Shown here: positions 9,123 through 20,086 of the stretch, piece after piece
How the letters are laid out: each line of letters starts with the position of its first letter
Numbering within the stretch: the first letter of the stretch is position 1
Source: Saccoglossus kowalevskii
Lineage: Eukaryota; Hemichordata; Enteropneusta; Harrimaniidae
DNA length: 30,319 nucleotides
Assembly: GCF_000003605.2 (NCBI RefSeq)
Contig: NW_003158229.1
Location: 80,199-110,517, forward strand
Reading direction: 5' to 3'
The notes under the pieces: model-generated
Databases searched by the model: none
Told to the model about the DNA's origin: nothing
Seen by the model: only the letters and a program-made list of their open reading frames with translations
Translations under genes and position numbers: made by a program

Positions 9123-10488
9123 CTATCTGCCAACTAATCAATTAACTATTTTGTTTGGAGGCCTTTTTTTGTGGGTAGAATCAAACAAAATCTGTACATG
9201 TATTATATTTGTTGAAAATTCATTTTTACTTCAGCTGTAATGTAAAAAATAGTCTTCATACTTTTCCATTCTATAACATGTCAGCAGATAGTATGAGTGA
9301 TTACATTGTAAATTTATATAAAATTCAAAAAAGGTTCAATATTTCAATTACATAATATTGCAGTTATATTTTTTCACCAAAAATGTACATATAATCAGCT
9401 GCTGAACAAGCACTAACTTGGTTGACCCAATTAAGCAATTTAAAAATCACTCATCTCAATGCAAACACATGATTGTCACTGTTGCTATGATGTTGCTATG
9501 GGGCTGTAGCCTATACTGGCTTGTACATTTCAACAGTTTATTCACAAATATTGATTTTTGATGGCTTTATTCTTCAGTCTAAGAAAAAAATGGTCAGTGG
9601 TGGCTGTAGAAAAAACAATCATTTCAAGATCTGTAGTCATATTGTTCTGCCATGGTCACAGTACATTATGTGTCTATATATAGATGTGACAAAATCTCCC
9701 AGGGCATTGTTTCTCAAGTGGTCTTCTGATGTTTGAATGTGTGGACATTGTTCATTGGTCAATTTTAGGTTAATATCATCTGTAATGTTTAATATTTTTC
9801 TGTCAAACTACAATTAGTGTTGTCCCATTTACTACAGTTGGTATTCGGGGGAAGTGGTTTAATTCGGCTCATTGCCTAACTCTGCCAAATTATTTTTACT
9901 CAATTATTCATTTTTAATACAAACATAATGGCAATTACATTTTCACTTATACATTTCACAAATTATATTATTTTTTTAAAGGTGAAATGAAAAGAAAAAC
10001 TCCATCGTACACCCTCCAAAATATTTAACCAGAAATAACCTTTTCTCAAGTGGATTTTTCTTACGGTAATTAATGTTTTGGGCTTGGGGTTTGTAAAAAA
10101 ATATAAATAAAAACTTTTTTTTGTGAAATATTTTACATTTTATATGATAAATGATTATCAATTAAAGAAAACATAATTTTGATGTTGGGTTTATTTTGAT
10201 GTAAAATTGTATAGAAATATAATGGCACTTATATAGTAAGAATGTTTATAGATATATATATATATATAAAGTAATGCTTTTATTTCAATTATGGATCAGC
10301 TTTTATTTGCAAAATTGTAGTTTGAATGAGTTTTAAGCAGACAAATATATTTACAAAAACACTTAACTTTTCTTCTTTCTTTGTATGGGGAATGTACTAG
10401 TGAAGATATAGTCGGTTACAAAGCCTAAAATTCTTTGTTATAGTGCATTTCATTGACGTAAAAGGATCTAGGATGTGGAATGTGTTAT
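9123..10488. other. Either FoxO intron 2 or 3' UTR; no gene seen
   Basis: AT-rich with no coding frame of note. If the donor at 9117 is skipped, this is 3' UTR; an AATAAA at 10106-10111 followed by a T/GT-rich stretch is then a plausible polyadenylation signal. If the donor is used, it is intronic. A TA microsatellite lies at about 10252-10268. Confidence 0.5.
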
Positions 10489-12775
10489 GCAATGCAATGC
10501 AATGCTTACATGTACAGTGAATAAGTGATGCAATGCTGGCATGTACAGTAAATATGTGATGCAATGCTGACATGTACAGTAAATAAGTGATGCAATGCTG
10601 ACATACAGTGAATAAGTGATGCAATGCTGACATATACAGTAAATAAGTTATGGAATGCTGACATGTAGTGAATAAGTGCTGCAACGCTGACATGTACAGT
10701 GAATAAGTGATGCAATGCTGACATGTACAGTGAGTAAGTGATGCAATGCTGANNNNNNNNNNNNNNNNNNNNNNNNNNNNNNNNNNNNNNNNNNNNNNNN
10801 NNNNNNNNNNNNNNNNNNNNNNNNNNNNNNNNNNNNNNNNNNNNNNNNNNNNNNNNNNNNNNNNNNNNNNNNNNNNNNNNNNNNNNNNNNNNNNNNNNNN
10901 NNNNNNNNNNNNNNNNNNNNNNNNACAGTAAATAAGTGCTGCAATGCTGACATGTACAGTGAATAAGTGCTGCAATGCTGACATGTACAGTGAATAAGTG
11001 CTGCAATGCTGACATAAACAGTGAATAAGTGATGCAATGCTGACATGTACAGTGAGTAAGTAATGCAATGCTGATATAAACAGTGAATAAGTGATGCAAT
11101 GCTGACATGTACAGTAAATAAGTGCTGCAGTGCTGAAATATACAGTGAATAAGTGATGCAATGCTGACATAAACAGTGAATAAGTGATGCAATGCTGACA
11201 TGTACAGTGAATAAGTGATGCAATGCTGACATGTACAGTGAATAAGTGATGCAATGCTGACATGTACAGTAAGTGCTGCAGTGCTGATATGTACAGTAAA
11301 TAAGTGCTGCAGTGCTTAAATATACAGTGAATAAGTGATGCAACGCTGACAAACAGTGAATAAGTGATGCAATGCTGACATGTACAGTGAATAAGTGATG
11401 CAATGCTGACATGTACAGTGAATAAGTGATGCAATGCTGACATGTACAGGAAATTGCTGCAGTGCTGATATGTACAGTAAATAAGTGCTGAAATATACAG
11501 TGAATAAGTGATGCAATGCTGGCATGTACAGTGAATAAGTGATGCAATGCTGGCATGTACAGTGAATAAGTGATGCAATGCTGACATAAACAGTGAATAA
11601 GTGATGCAATGCTGAAATGTACAGTGAATAAGTGATGCAATGCTGACATACAGTGAATAAGTGATGTAATTCTGACATAAACGGTGAATAAGTGATGCAA
11701 TGCTGACATGTACAGTGAATAAGTGATGCAATGCTGGCATGTACAGTGAATAAGTGATGCAATGCTGACATATACAGTGAATAAGTGATGCAATAATGAC
11801 ATGTACAGTAAGTGATGCAATGCTTACATAAACAGTGAATAAGTGATGCAATGCTGACATGTACAGTGAATAAGTGATGCAATGCTGACATACAGTGAAT
11901 AAGTGATGCAATGCTGACATACAGTGAATAAGTGATGCAATGCTGACATGTACAGTGAATACAGTAAGTGATGCAATGCTGACACAGTGAATAAGTGATG
12001 CAATGCTGACATACAGTGAATAAGTGATGCAATGCTGACATGTACAGTGAATAAGTGATGCAATGCTGACATACAGTGAATAAGTGATGCAATGCTTGCA
12101 TGTACAGTGAATAAGTGATGCAATGCTGACATGTACAGTGAATAAGTGATGCAATAATGACATGTACAGTAAGTGATGCAATGCTTACATATACAGTAAA
12201 TAAGTGATGTAATGCTGACATGTACAGTGAATAAGTGATGCAATGCTGACATACAGTGAATAAGTGATGCAATGCTTACATGTAGTGAATAAGTGATGCA
12301 ATGCTGACATAAACAGTGAATAAGTGATGTAATGTTGACATGTACAGTGAGTAAGTGATGCAATGCTGACATAAACAGTGAATAAGTGATGCAATGCTGA
12401 CATGTACAGTGAGTAAGTAATGCAATGCTGACATAAACAGTGAATAAGTGGTGCAATGCTGACATGTACAGTGAATAAGTGATGCAATGCTGGCATGTAC
12501 AGTGAATAAGTGATGCAATGCTGACATACACTGAATAAGTGATGCAATGCTGACATGTACAGTGAATAAGTGATGCAATAATGACATGTGCAGTAAGTGA
12601 TGCAATGCTTACATAAACAGTGAATAAGTGATGTAATGCTGACATGTACAGTGGATATGTGATGCAATGCTGACATGTACAGTGGATATGTGATGCAATG
12701 CTGACATGTACAGTGGATATGTGATGCAATGCTGACATACCTGTACATGATACAGTGAATAAGTGATGCAGTGCA
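10489..12775. repeat. 31-bp minisatellite array (about 2.3 kb, gapped)
   Basis: Head-to-tail units of about 31 bp, with 29-bp variants lacking two bases in CATGTACAG. Each unit reads AATAAGTGATGCAATGCTGA followed by CATGTACAGTG or a variant such as CATAAACAGTG or CATATACAGTG. About 70-75 copies fit the span. A short (GCAAT)n run marks the left edge at 10489-10507; three near-identical GGATATGTGATG variants mark the right edge. Shortened variant units recur at 361- and 423-bp spacing in the right half and about 181-183 bp in the left, indicating higher-order repeats. The minus strand is open in all three frames because no frame of the unit contains a stop; this gives frames up to 594 codons that are not evidence of a protein. 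Confidence 0.95.
10753..10924. other. Assembly gap (172 N) inside the minisatellite
   Basis: A run of 172 undetermined bases, bounded on both sides by the 31-bp repeat. The true array may be longer than assembled, since such arrays often collapse. Confidence 1.
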
Positions 12776-13000
12776 GGATGTGAACTGTAATGCTGGCATA
12801 GCTGGAGTAGGCTTGGTGTGATAAATTTTCTCTAACACTGATAAAATTAAGGCACACCACTGCAGTAAACATGTTGCAATCTGGTCTAGCTGGCAAGTCT
12901 GTATGCAAGCATGATGCTCTCATTGTTTGTAAAACCAAATGTGTCCATATGATCACACTAGTATATACTCCATTTAAGAAACATTTTTACAATCTGCCTG

Positions 13001-13104
13001 TTAACCCTTTGAGTGCCAAATTGCTTCTAGTTTTTAATCAAAATAGTTGACTACAAATGAAAGTTCTTGTGGATGGTGCTTGAAGTTGACTATGACAATA
13101 GTGA
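13001..13104. mobile_element. TTAA-bounded MITE family, internally shortened copy
   Basis: Begins TTAACCCTTTGAGTGCC and continues with TTGCTTCTAGTTTTTAATCA, closely matching the interior of the copies at 14303-14525 and 23322-23550, then GATGxTGCxxGAAGTTGA and ATAGTG as in those copies. Roughly 90 bp between terminus and interior is missing, and the right terminus is not recognisable. The TTAA-CCC start is piggyBac-like. Confidence 0.6.
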
Positions 13105-13259
13105 TTTTTTTTAAATGATTTTTTGCCCGGCGACATTTCTGGACATTGAATGTCACTGTTGTCTCTCCTGACTTTTTTTTGTATGTGCAAGTGCTAGTGC
13201 TGACATATAGTGCATTTTTGCCACAGAAGTCATATTCAAGTTTGGGACTACATGACAGG

Positions 13260-13497
13260 GCTGTGTGTCCATGTCTCTATCAAATGGCAATTTAATGCGC
13301 TATCCTGGCATCAACTAGGCTCGGACCTCAATCAAGGTTCCCCTAAAGTTGCATTCATCAGTGAATGAATCTCTGCCAGCGTAATTGGCCTACCCATTGA
13401 GTCTGTGGCACACTCACCCAGGGTAAGGTAGGATTTGAACTTGGGTCTACTGATCATGAGTCTGATGCAACAACCACTATGCTACCAGTGACCGACT
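13260..13497 (-). mobile_element. tRNA-derived SINE
   Basis: On the minus strand a tRNA-like head contains an A box TAGCATAGTGG (complement of 13474-13484) and a B box AGTTCAAATCC (complement of 13431-13441), with tRNA-like spacing. The anticodon arm contains CTCATGA, resembling tRNA-Met, but the stems do not pair properly, so it is not a functional tRNA. About 170 bp of unrelated body follows to roughly 13260. The right limit is uncertain. The family cannot be named from sequence alone. Confidence 0.7.
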
Positions 13498-14302
13498 AGT
13501 TATTGCCATGGGAAAAAAAACTCTAATTTTTAGATCATTTTCAGAATGGTATTAAAAATATATAAAATCTTCATAAGCCTATTATATCATGGATTGAGTT
13601 TAAAACATCTGAAATAAAATTCTGTAAAAAATCTTTGAGAAAGTACTACCATTACAATATATTACCGTATAATATTACAAATGCATATGACCATGCAGAT
13701 TTGAATCCATGTACAATAGAAAAGTTGAATTGAAAATCAGCCACTATATGCGGAAGTAATAGAAAGTATGTGAGAAATCCGAGAAAGCATTTCTTTTGAA
13801 AAAGAATTTGTAAGCAACTTTGTATGCAGATCACTGAATTCTATTGGGAATAGGGAGGAATGGTCATTCGAGAAAGATGTATGAAACGCTGCACAGCCAT
13901 CATGGCTTCTAAATAGGTCAGTTTTCAGACACAAGAATTAATTATTAGGGCATGTCAAGACTTGGGTGTTGAGATAAGATACAACTGCTCTACAATGATT
14001 GTCTAGTGGGTTATCAAGCGTCGCCGTCTACAGTTCCCTTTATATTTTACACGTTTTCAGTTGTGCAGTCACCAAACCATGAAAGAATCACTCCAGTTAG
14101 ATCACCGAGGTCAAACTGAAATCGAGGAACTTAACTAACCATTGAATAGATGTGATTCTCAGTAGATTTAATGCAGATGAAATTACCAATGATGTGCTTT
14201 GTTGAGATCTCAGGAAAGAGGAGACTGGGTCATTTGAGTTACCAAATAGTCGTTTATATATATATTATCTAGCCCTGGGATACTTTCTAAAATAATGATC
14301 AA
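13498..14302. other. Non-coding DNA, nothing recognised
   Basis: AT-rich, with short frames of at most 65 codons and no domain. No terminal repeats were found by eye. Confidence 0.5.
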
Positions 14303-14525
14303 TTAAAAATTGAGTTTGAGATAATTTTCACGTCAAAAACTTTGTGCATATATTTCAACTTTGTGTAAAATTTTCACTAAATTACATACAAACAGTTTCA
14401 GATATTGCTTTTAGTTTTTGTTCAAAAGGTTTGTCAATTTTTGTCAACATTTCATATGGGGGAAGCAGACTTAAGAATCAGTTTGTAGACGATGCCAAAA
14501 GTTGACAATGGTACTCAAAAGTTAA
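14303..14525. mobile_element. TTAA-bounded MITE, copy 2 (223 bp)
   Basis: Aligns end to end with 23322-23550. Both start at TTAA, have GTAAAATTTTCA starting exactly 62 bp later, share CAGTTTCAGATATTGCTTTT and AAAAGGTTTGTCAAT, and end with GTxCTCAAA followed shortly by TTAA. The left terminus here has diverged from the CCCTTTGAG form. No coding capacity. Probably a piggyBac-like miniature element. Confidence 0.7.
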
Positions 14526-14686
14526 CAAAAACAAAAATGGCATCAAAAATTTTGAGTATACCACTGCCGTTGGTAGATGTACATGTATGCTCTTTAAATC
14601 CATTGTAGTTTATATTCCTAAAGTAATTTAGAAAAATTTATCCAATTTGATTTTTGTCTTAACTGAATGCTAAAGGAATTGTTCGA

Positions 14687-14851
14687 TTAAAGTGAGAAGG
14701 TTGTCACCTGTGCACGCACAAGAATTGAGTCCCAAGTGACGATAACAACACATACTAAAAACGCAAAAGTTCATGGGTATACGCTTGTTTATAAACAATG
14801 ACACGCTATGGCTATCTGACGCATGCGCAGGTGACAACTCCCCCGCTTTAA
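14687..14851. mobile_element. Kolobok/T2-like TTAA MITE (165 bp including TTAA)
   Basis: TTAA at both ends (14687-14690 and 14848-14851) encloses roughly 30-bp inverted repeats. The left reads AGTGAGAAGGTTGTCACCTG; the complement of the right reads AGCGGGGGAGTTGTCACCTG; similarity continues a further 10 bp or so. TTAA plus AG-rich termini resembles Xenopus T2/Kolobok MITEs. It is far too short to encode a transposase. Confidence 0.8.
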
Positions 14852-15754
14852 GTTAGAGATGTGCGGTTTTATGGATGTCTTTTATACAATCTCATCTATG
14901 CAATAAGGACTTTGTTGTTTCCTTTTTACACAGGGTCTATGCTTTTATATAATTTTAAAACATTTTAAATTCTATTGATTTTTCATGAAATAGACATGTC
15001 AGGAATTTCCGAGGGCTATACCATGATATGGGCTCACTGATTGACACTGAATAGTCTTGACAGTATACCTCAGAAAAATGGTACATACTTACTACATGCT
15101 TTGTTCCGAGTAGGTCAGTTTTCAGTTGGTTTTATGAAAATTTGTCATTCAGTTATATGTAAAACATGGACAGGACTAACTAGTAAAATGTTTGATGTTT
15201 TGCTGAGCAATGTCCTCCATCAACGAATGAAAACAACAAAGGGCATAAACATGATAACTGAACTAGTTTGACAGGAGAAAATAGTGATTTTCCTGCCAGC
15301 TATATTGAAAATTAAAAATGGACAAAATGCATACTTAAGTTTAATTCAAAACCTTTCTTTTAACCCAAAGTTTTTTTTTCAGATTTTCGCTGAAACTACA
15401 GGAAATTGCAGTTCACAAGTGTTTTATCATCTTTATTAATACTTGTCAAAAAATGTCCTTGCCCTTTATTCATGTCAACAAAATGTTTATTACAGTTAAA
15501 CACAGATTATCAGCACTCCTGAGTTGAGATAAATAAGTTTGGATGACAGTTCATATAATTGATCACATAATATATGACTTACTAATAACTCTGTTAAAAG
15601 TGATTAAAATGATCGATACGATATATAGAATGGTTCCTGTCGTAACTGCTGTCTGGAAACTGATCCCTCACCACCTTAGACAATAGTTTAAAAAAGGCAC
15701 ATTTAATTAACCTTGAACGCTGTAATAAATTGAATGTAAGATTTTCAAATTTTT
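14852..15754. other. Non-coding DNA, nothing recognised
   Basis: A 76-codon frame (15041-15271) has no domain or coding-like composition. The rest is AT-rich without recognisable repeat ends. Confidence 0.5.
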
Positions 15755-17230
15755 AGCTCTGCTGTCATCAAGAATGACAGAACGAAGCTGTTCATATACA
15801 GATGATTATCAGTTGTCTGTCCGTTGTCTGTCCGTTGTCTGTCAACAACTGCATTTTCGGCGTCTTCTTGAAAACTACTGCTTCAATTGCTTTGATACTT
15901 GGTATATAGGTACCTTGAATGGACCTCTGTCAGATTTGTTCATTTCTTAACAACATCTTTACCATACTTCCCCGAGTATAAGCCCAGGGGCCTGAACATG
16001 TAAAATCGGGAAAATTAGGGGGTGGGCTTATACTGGAGGAATTCCTCAGAAATGATAATTTTTTGGGGGGTTTAAAATTGTAACCATCTTCCCAACCTTG
16101 AAAACTATCCAAATTCCATTTTTCGTTCATAGCGCCGGTCTCGGAGAAATATTGCGTTTTTTTTATTTCCACAACACTTTACAATGAAGAAACAAATATG
16201 TTCATAAAAATACACACATTTTATTACAATACGATTTACATACCATCTGAATTTACAGTGCAAAAATAGGTAGGGTCTGTGGGAAAACTGTCGAAGGCAA
16301 GATCTTTATCATTACGTTCGTTGTGGAATGTTTTTGATCGTACGCACACTCTCGATACAAAGCAATTTCCGCCATGGTGTTTTTCATCATGATTTGACCT
16401 GAACAACTTCTTTGACCTAACAATCAAAATGCTGTATCGTACCGACGAAGTTTCTCGATTATTGACAAAGTAATTTTTTCAACATAATGCGGAAGTGAAT
16501 TACCGAGATGTTAAAATGCAATCTGATTTCAACAAAAAAAGGTGATTTTTTTCCTAAAGCTGTTGATTCGCAATTTTAGAAAGGTAAACTGAGGGTGGAG
16601 GAAGTATTTAAACTTTTCACCGTTGCCAACAAGTCATGTCGAAGAATAGTTTGCTCGTTCACGACTTGGCGATCACATTTTTGGCATTTCTAAAGTACTA
16701 CTCAAAAGAAATATGGATTACTTCAGTATTGCGACATCGGGACTCATCGTGAGTAAATAACAGAATAGAAAAGGTGCGAACTATGTTCCCTACGTTCGCC
16801 GGCCATGCACTCTGAAATTAATGCAAGTTTTCTTGTAAAAGCAGGAACCAAACTACCATACCAATCACGATTATTATGCAATAAAATACACTTTTTACAT
16901 GCATATTTTAATAAATGTCGTCGACGCCCGGTAAAAACACCCTAGCCGTATACTCAGGGATACCATCAACTTGTTAAATGTCTAAAAACAGAGGGGTGGG
17001 CTTATACTCGGGGAAGGGCTTATACTCAGGGGAAGTACGGTAAATGTCTATTTTTGGCGAATATTTTTGTCATTTTGGTAAAAAATGCTATTTTCGATTT
17101 CTTCTTGAAATCTACCGGCTGAAAATTTCTAGGAGAAGTTTTATGGGTATGCATTGCTCAACTTGTCTACCACAATGTCCTTGTAGGACAGTGGAATTGT
17201 TATATATTGGGCTATAAACTATATTGTGGT
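15755..17230. mobile_element. Pearl/HINE-like element, interrupted by a DNA transposon
   Basis: Starts after a T-run with a hairpin: CTGTCAT (15762-15768) pairs with ATGACAG (15774-15780), bounded by AGCT on both sides. A TGTCCGT-type microsatellite follows (about 15813-15843), then a body with CTTCTTGAAAAC, TTGCTTTGATACTTGG and CAGATTTGTTCATTTC that is homologous to the tandem core starting at 29538. The body is split at 15960 and resumes at 17041 with GAATATTTTTGTCATTTTGG. Hairpin, TCCG microsatellite and core repeat is the plan described for oyster pearl elements and Helentron-associated elements. The downstream end is estimated. Confidence 0.65.
15962..17040. mobile_element. Non-autonomous TA-flanked DNA transposon (1079 bp)
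   Basis: Terminal inverted repeats: the left reads CCATACTTCCCCGAGTATAA and the complement of the right reads CCGTACTTCCCCTGAGTATA; both continue into AGCCC, and a second GAGTATAAGCCC-type motif occurs just inside the right end. TA lies on both sides (15960-15961, 17041-17042). Removing the element with one TA restores register with the uninterrupted paralogous core near 29620, proving an insertion. Minus-strand frames of 80 and 63 codons (15930-16172, 16236-16427) show no recognisable transposase; the first runs through the terminus. TA duplication suggests Tc1/mariner/pogo-like or ISL2EU-like mobilisation; the superfamily is unresolved. Confidence 0.85.
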
Positions 17231-19854
17231 TCTATAATTATGACTGAAAATTTGAAAAAAATATTATGTAGGTTTCTTTTGTGACATTCAAGGGATTATT
17301 TTTTTTTCTGTTTGACTGTAATCCTGCTTTCATCTAACAATAATGTTCCAACCCACACACTTTCATGTGTACCTGTTTAACAATTTTCCTGTTCTTGACT
17401 GATGAGGTGTTTGTGAGAGAGGTCCAATGTCAGTTGTCTAGTCTTGTTCTTATAACGGGTGATTACTAATCTAATCCCACTGAAAACTGAAATTAAATTC
17501 ATGGATTTACTTTAAACTTAATTTTACATAAGAAAGGAAAATCATATAAATGTATTTTTTTATCAGTGAATACATACATTTCAATCATATAATATTTAAA
17601 TGTCATATTTTTATTGACAGAATTTTGGTGGGAAATATTTTACAAATTTGTATCTTTCTATCTACTTGATTAATTTTGAACCAAATGGACATAATTCCTC
17701 ATTAGTGACAAAGATAAAATGACCTCAGTCAAAGCTGTGCACAGCAACCACCAAAAGAATGGTTGTTATAGACAGATAGTCCTATGTAAAGTTTGAATTA
17801 TTTTTTTTCGAGATCATCATTGTACATTTGACATAAAGAATGAGATGAAACTGTTGCAACAAAAATACATTTATTTAAGTTGTTCAAAATCACACAAGTT
17901 TGACTTGAAATTAGAAATTAGAAATTGTTTTTTAAACGCGCTGCTACATTGGTGAATCTGCGAAAATATTACTGAAAGTGGTTGTCACTAAGATCTTTAT
18001 ACACACAATGATACATTACAATTGTCTTAGGACAGTATAAAAGTGATTACGATAGACATGTGGCCTTTTCACTAAACAACAGCAGTTTGCATGGTGTCAT
18101 GTTTTCAAAATGTCCTTATGTTTTAAATTTATGTCAAATGACAAAGATATAATGGTTTACAGAGTACTTCAGATGAAAAATGTAGTCTCTAGAATGATAT
18201 AGAACTCAACATGTGGCTGAAGGAGACGAATTTTTCTTCCTGTAATATATATTATCCGGTACTGATAGAATATGGTAGAATGTGGCTGAGCACAGGAAAT
18301 CTTTTGCGCAAAGGCACAAACGCCATATTCAAAATGTATTATTTGTATTAAATGCCTCTTAGCTGATACAGTCTCCAAAACAATCACTAACATCACTGGT
18401 TAACAAAATTTAGCTTAACTTTTGCGACTGCCGCCATCTTGAACGAGCATTCTCTGCATAGCAATGCTGTTCGTACAAGTGACACTGGACTGCAAAATAT
18501 CTATTCTAAACCATGTATCGAATTTGAATGAAAGTGAAAGCATGTATTAAATGCATCATTGTGATGGAAAATAACCTGTTAAAAGGTAGGCCACTGGGAT
18601 AAAAAAAGTAAAGTGAAATAAAATCCCTAAACACAGATGTTGGCGTAGGTGGATAAACTGAAAAAAAATCACTGCATCCTTTACATGTACCAGACTCTGT
18701 ATGAATGGTAGTCACAGCTACAGATATAATATGCTAATTTTGTGTTTCAATTTCATGTTTTCGAAACTATCCAGATTGCCAAAATGAGCTTGTCCTATCT
18801 ATATGCATATGATAGTGTAATGCCAGGGCTAGACATGGTGCCATTGAACCGATAGACGCATAGCCTGTAAATTGTTTTCCTGTCAAGGCATGTCTAGCTG
18901 TCACTCTTTCTGCTTAGCGTCTGTCCGCATTGTTTCTTCAGTATTGTGTTCATGGCCATTAAGTGTGCTTAAGTACAATACACATAGCTCTCAGGTGAAC
19001 TGGTATGTAGTTATCATTGTGGTGAACGTCCACATTCCCTGACCTCCTTTGTATGGGCCAGTGTACATGACTGCAGCCTACCTGCTGTCTGGACTTATGT
19101 TGGGTTAATTAGATGTTTCTGGTGCCCTTCGTCTCTTACATACATTAGGTGCCAGTGAAACATTTTTTTGTGAACTTGCTTTCATGATTTCAAAAAAAAA
19201 AAATTATTTTTTTTTTAAACATAAATTGTCATTAATCTTTGATGACTTTTTTTCAAAATTGGCCCATATTTTTACTATTTTTACTTTTGTGTACAAATGG
19301 AAATGGATATCAGATGTTTATTATTGGGAAAGGTCAAATAGAGAGGTTTATTGTTTCTAGAAACTTCCTAAAGTAGCAGCAGTGGTGTGAGATTAAATTT
19401 GTAATATACATTGTTAGTTTGGTATAATAGGTATGATCTCAGAGACCTTGATATTATACTAACTAAGCGATTACATCATGGGTAAATTCCAGTCACTGTT
19501 TAAATAGTTGGCTGAGATGAAAGGTTATACACAGTCATAAGGAGGATTGGAACCGGTTTTACTATGTTCTCACTAGAAATGGTTACATGGATGCAAATTG
19601 TATCCTATACCAGTAACAAAGATCTTGTAATGTGTGTTCACACCAGTGTTTGTAACAGGGGGTATAAATATAGCACTCACTGAATAATGCCACACTGACT
19701 CACAGATAGACAATGTTTCGGTTGACCAATCAATATTTCTGTCTTTTATGCACTTTTGCAATTGAGCACTAAAAGTTGACAATTCTGGATCATGTAAAAT
19801 TTTTTAATAATATAAATGAAAGTATGCTGCATATTTTGAAATTAGCAATGTACA
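17231..19854. other. Non-coding DNA, no gene seen
   Basis: Long AT-rich stretch with only short frames. A 10-bp perfect inverted repeat, GCTAGACATG (18828-18837) and CATGTCTAGC (18889-18898), may mark a small fold-back element. An inverted pair around 18449-18476 (GAGCATT with AATGCT) is weaker. Poly-A/poly-T runs lie near 19190-19220. Confidence 0.5.
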
Positions 19855-20086
19855 CAGGAAACTTATCCTTTTCACCGCCAATTTCCTTTTTTCATCGCAA
19901 TTTCTTAAAAATAGTCTCGTTTATAGTCTGCATTTTCCTTCAAAAGATTGGGCCAAAAATACGCAAAATTTTTCAGTAAAAACTGCAAAATGACTTAAAA
20001 TTTGTCTGTTGCCTTCAAAATTAAGGTTCATTTTCAGAATTTTGGCAAGAATGTCTGGTGGTGAAAAGGCTGAATAAATTTCCCTG
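19855..20086. mobile_element. MITE-like element with CAGG...CCTG ends (about 232 bp)
   Basis: The left end reads CAGGAAACTTATCCTTTTCA and then CCGCCA; the complement of the right end reads CAGGGAAATTTATTCAGCC and then TTTTCACCACCA. They pair well apart from a small length difference. CAGG termini suggest hAT, but no matching 8-bp flanking duplication is visible, so the superfamily and exact ends are unsure. No coding capacity. Confidence 0.55.

Noticed and set aside
10397-12956. Very long minus-strand open frames (up to 594 codons)
   Set aside because: They are the 31-bp minisatellite read in frames that contain no stop; the largest also crosses an assembly gap. No start context, splice pattern or domain.
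13431-13497. Functional tRNA gene on the minus strand
   Set aside because: A and B boxes are present but the arms do not pair, and extra body sequence follows; it fits a tRNA-derived SINE.
16236-16427. Possible transposase remnant in the TA-flanked transposon
   Set aside because: 63 codons with no recognisable catalytic or DNA-binding motif; treated as non-coding filler of a non-autonomous element.
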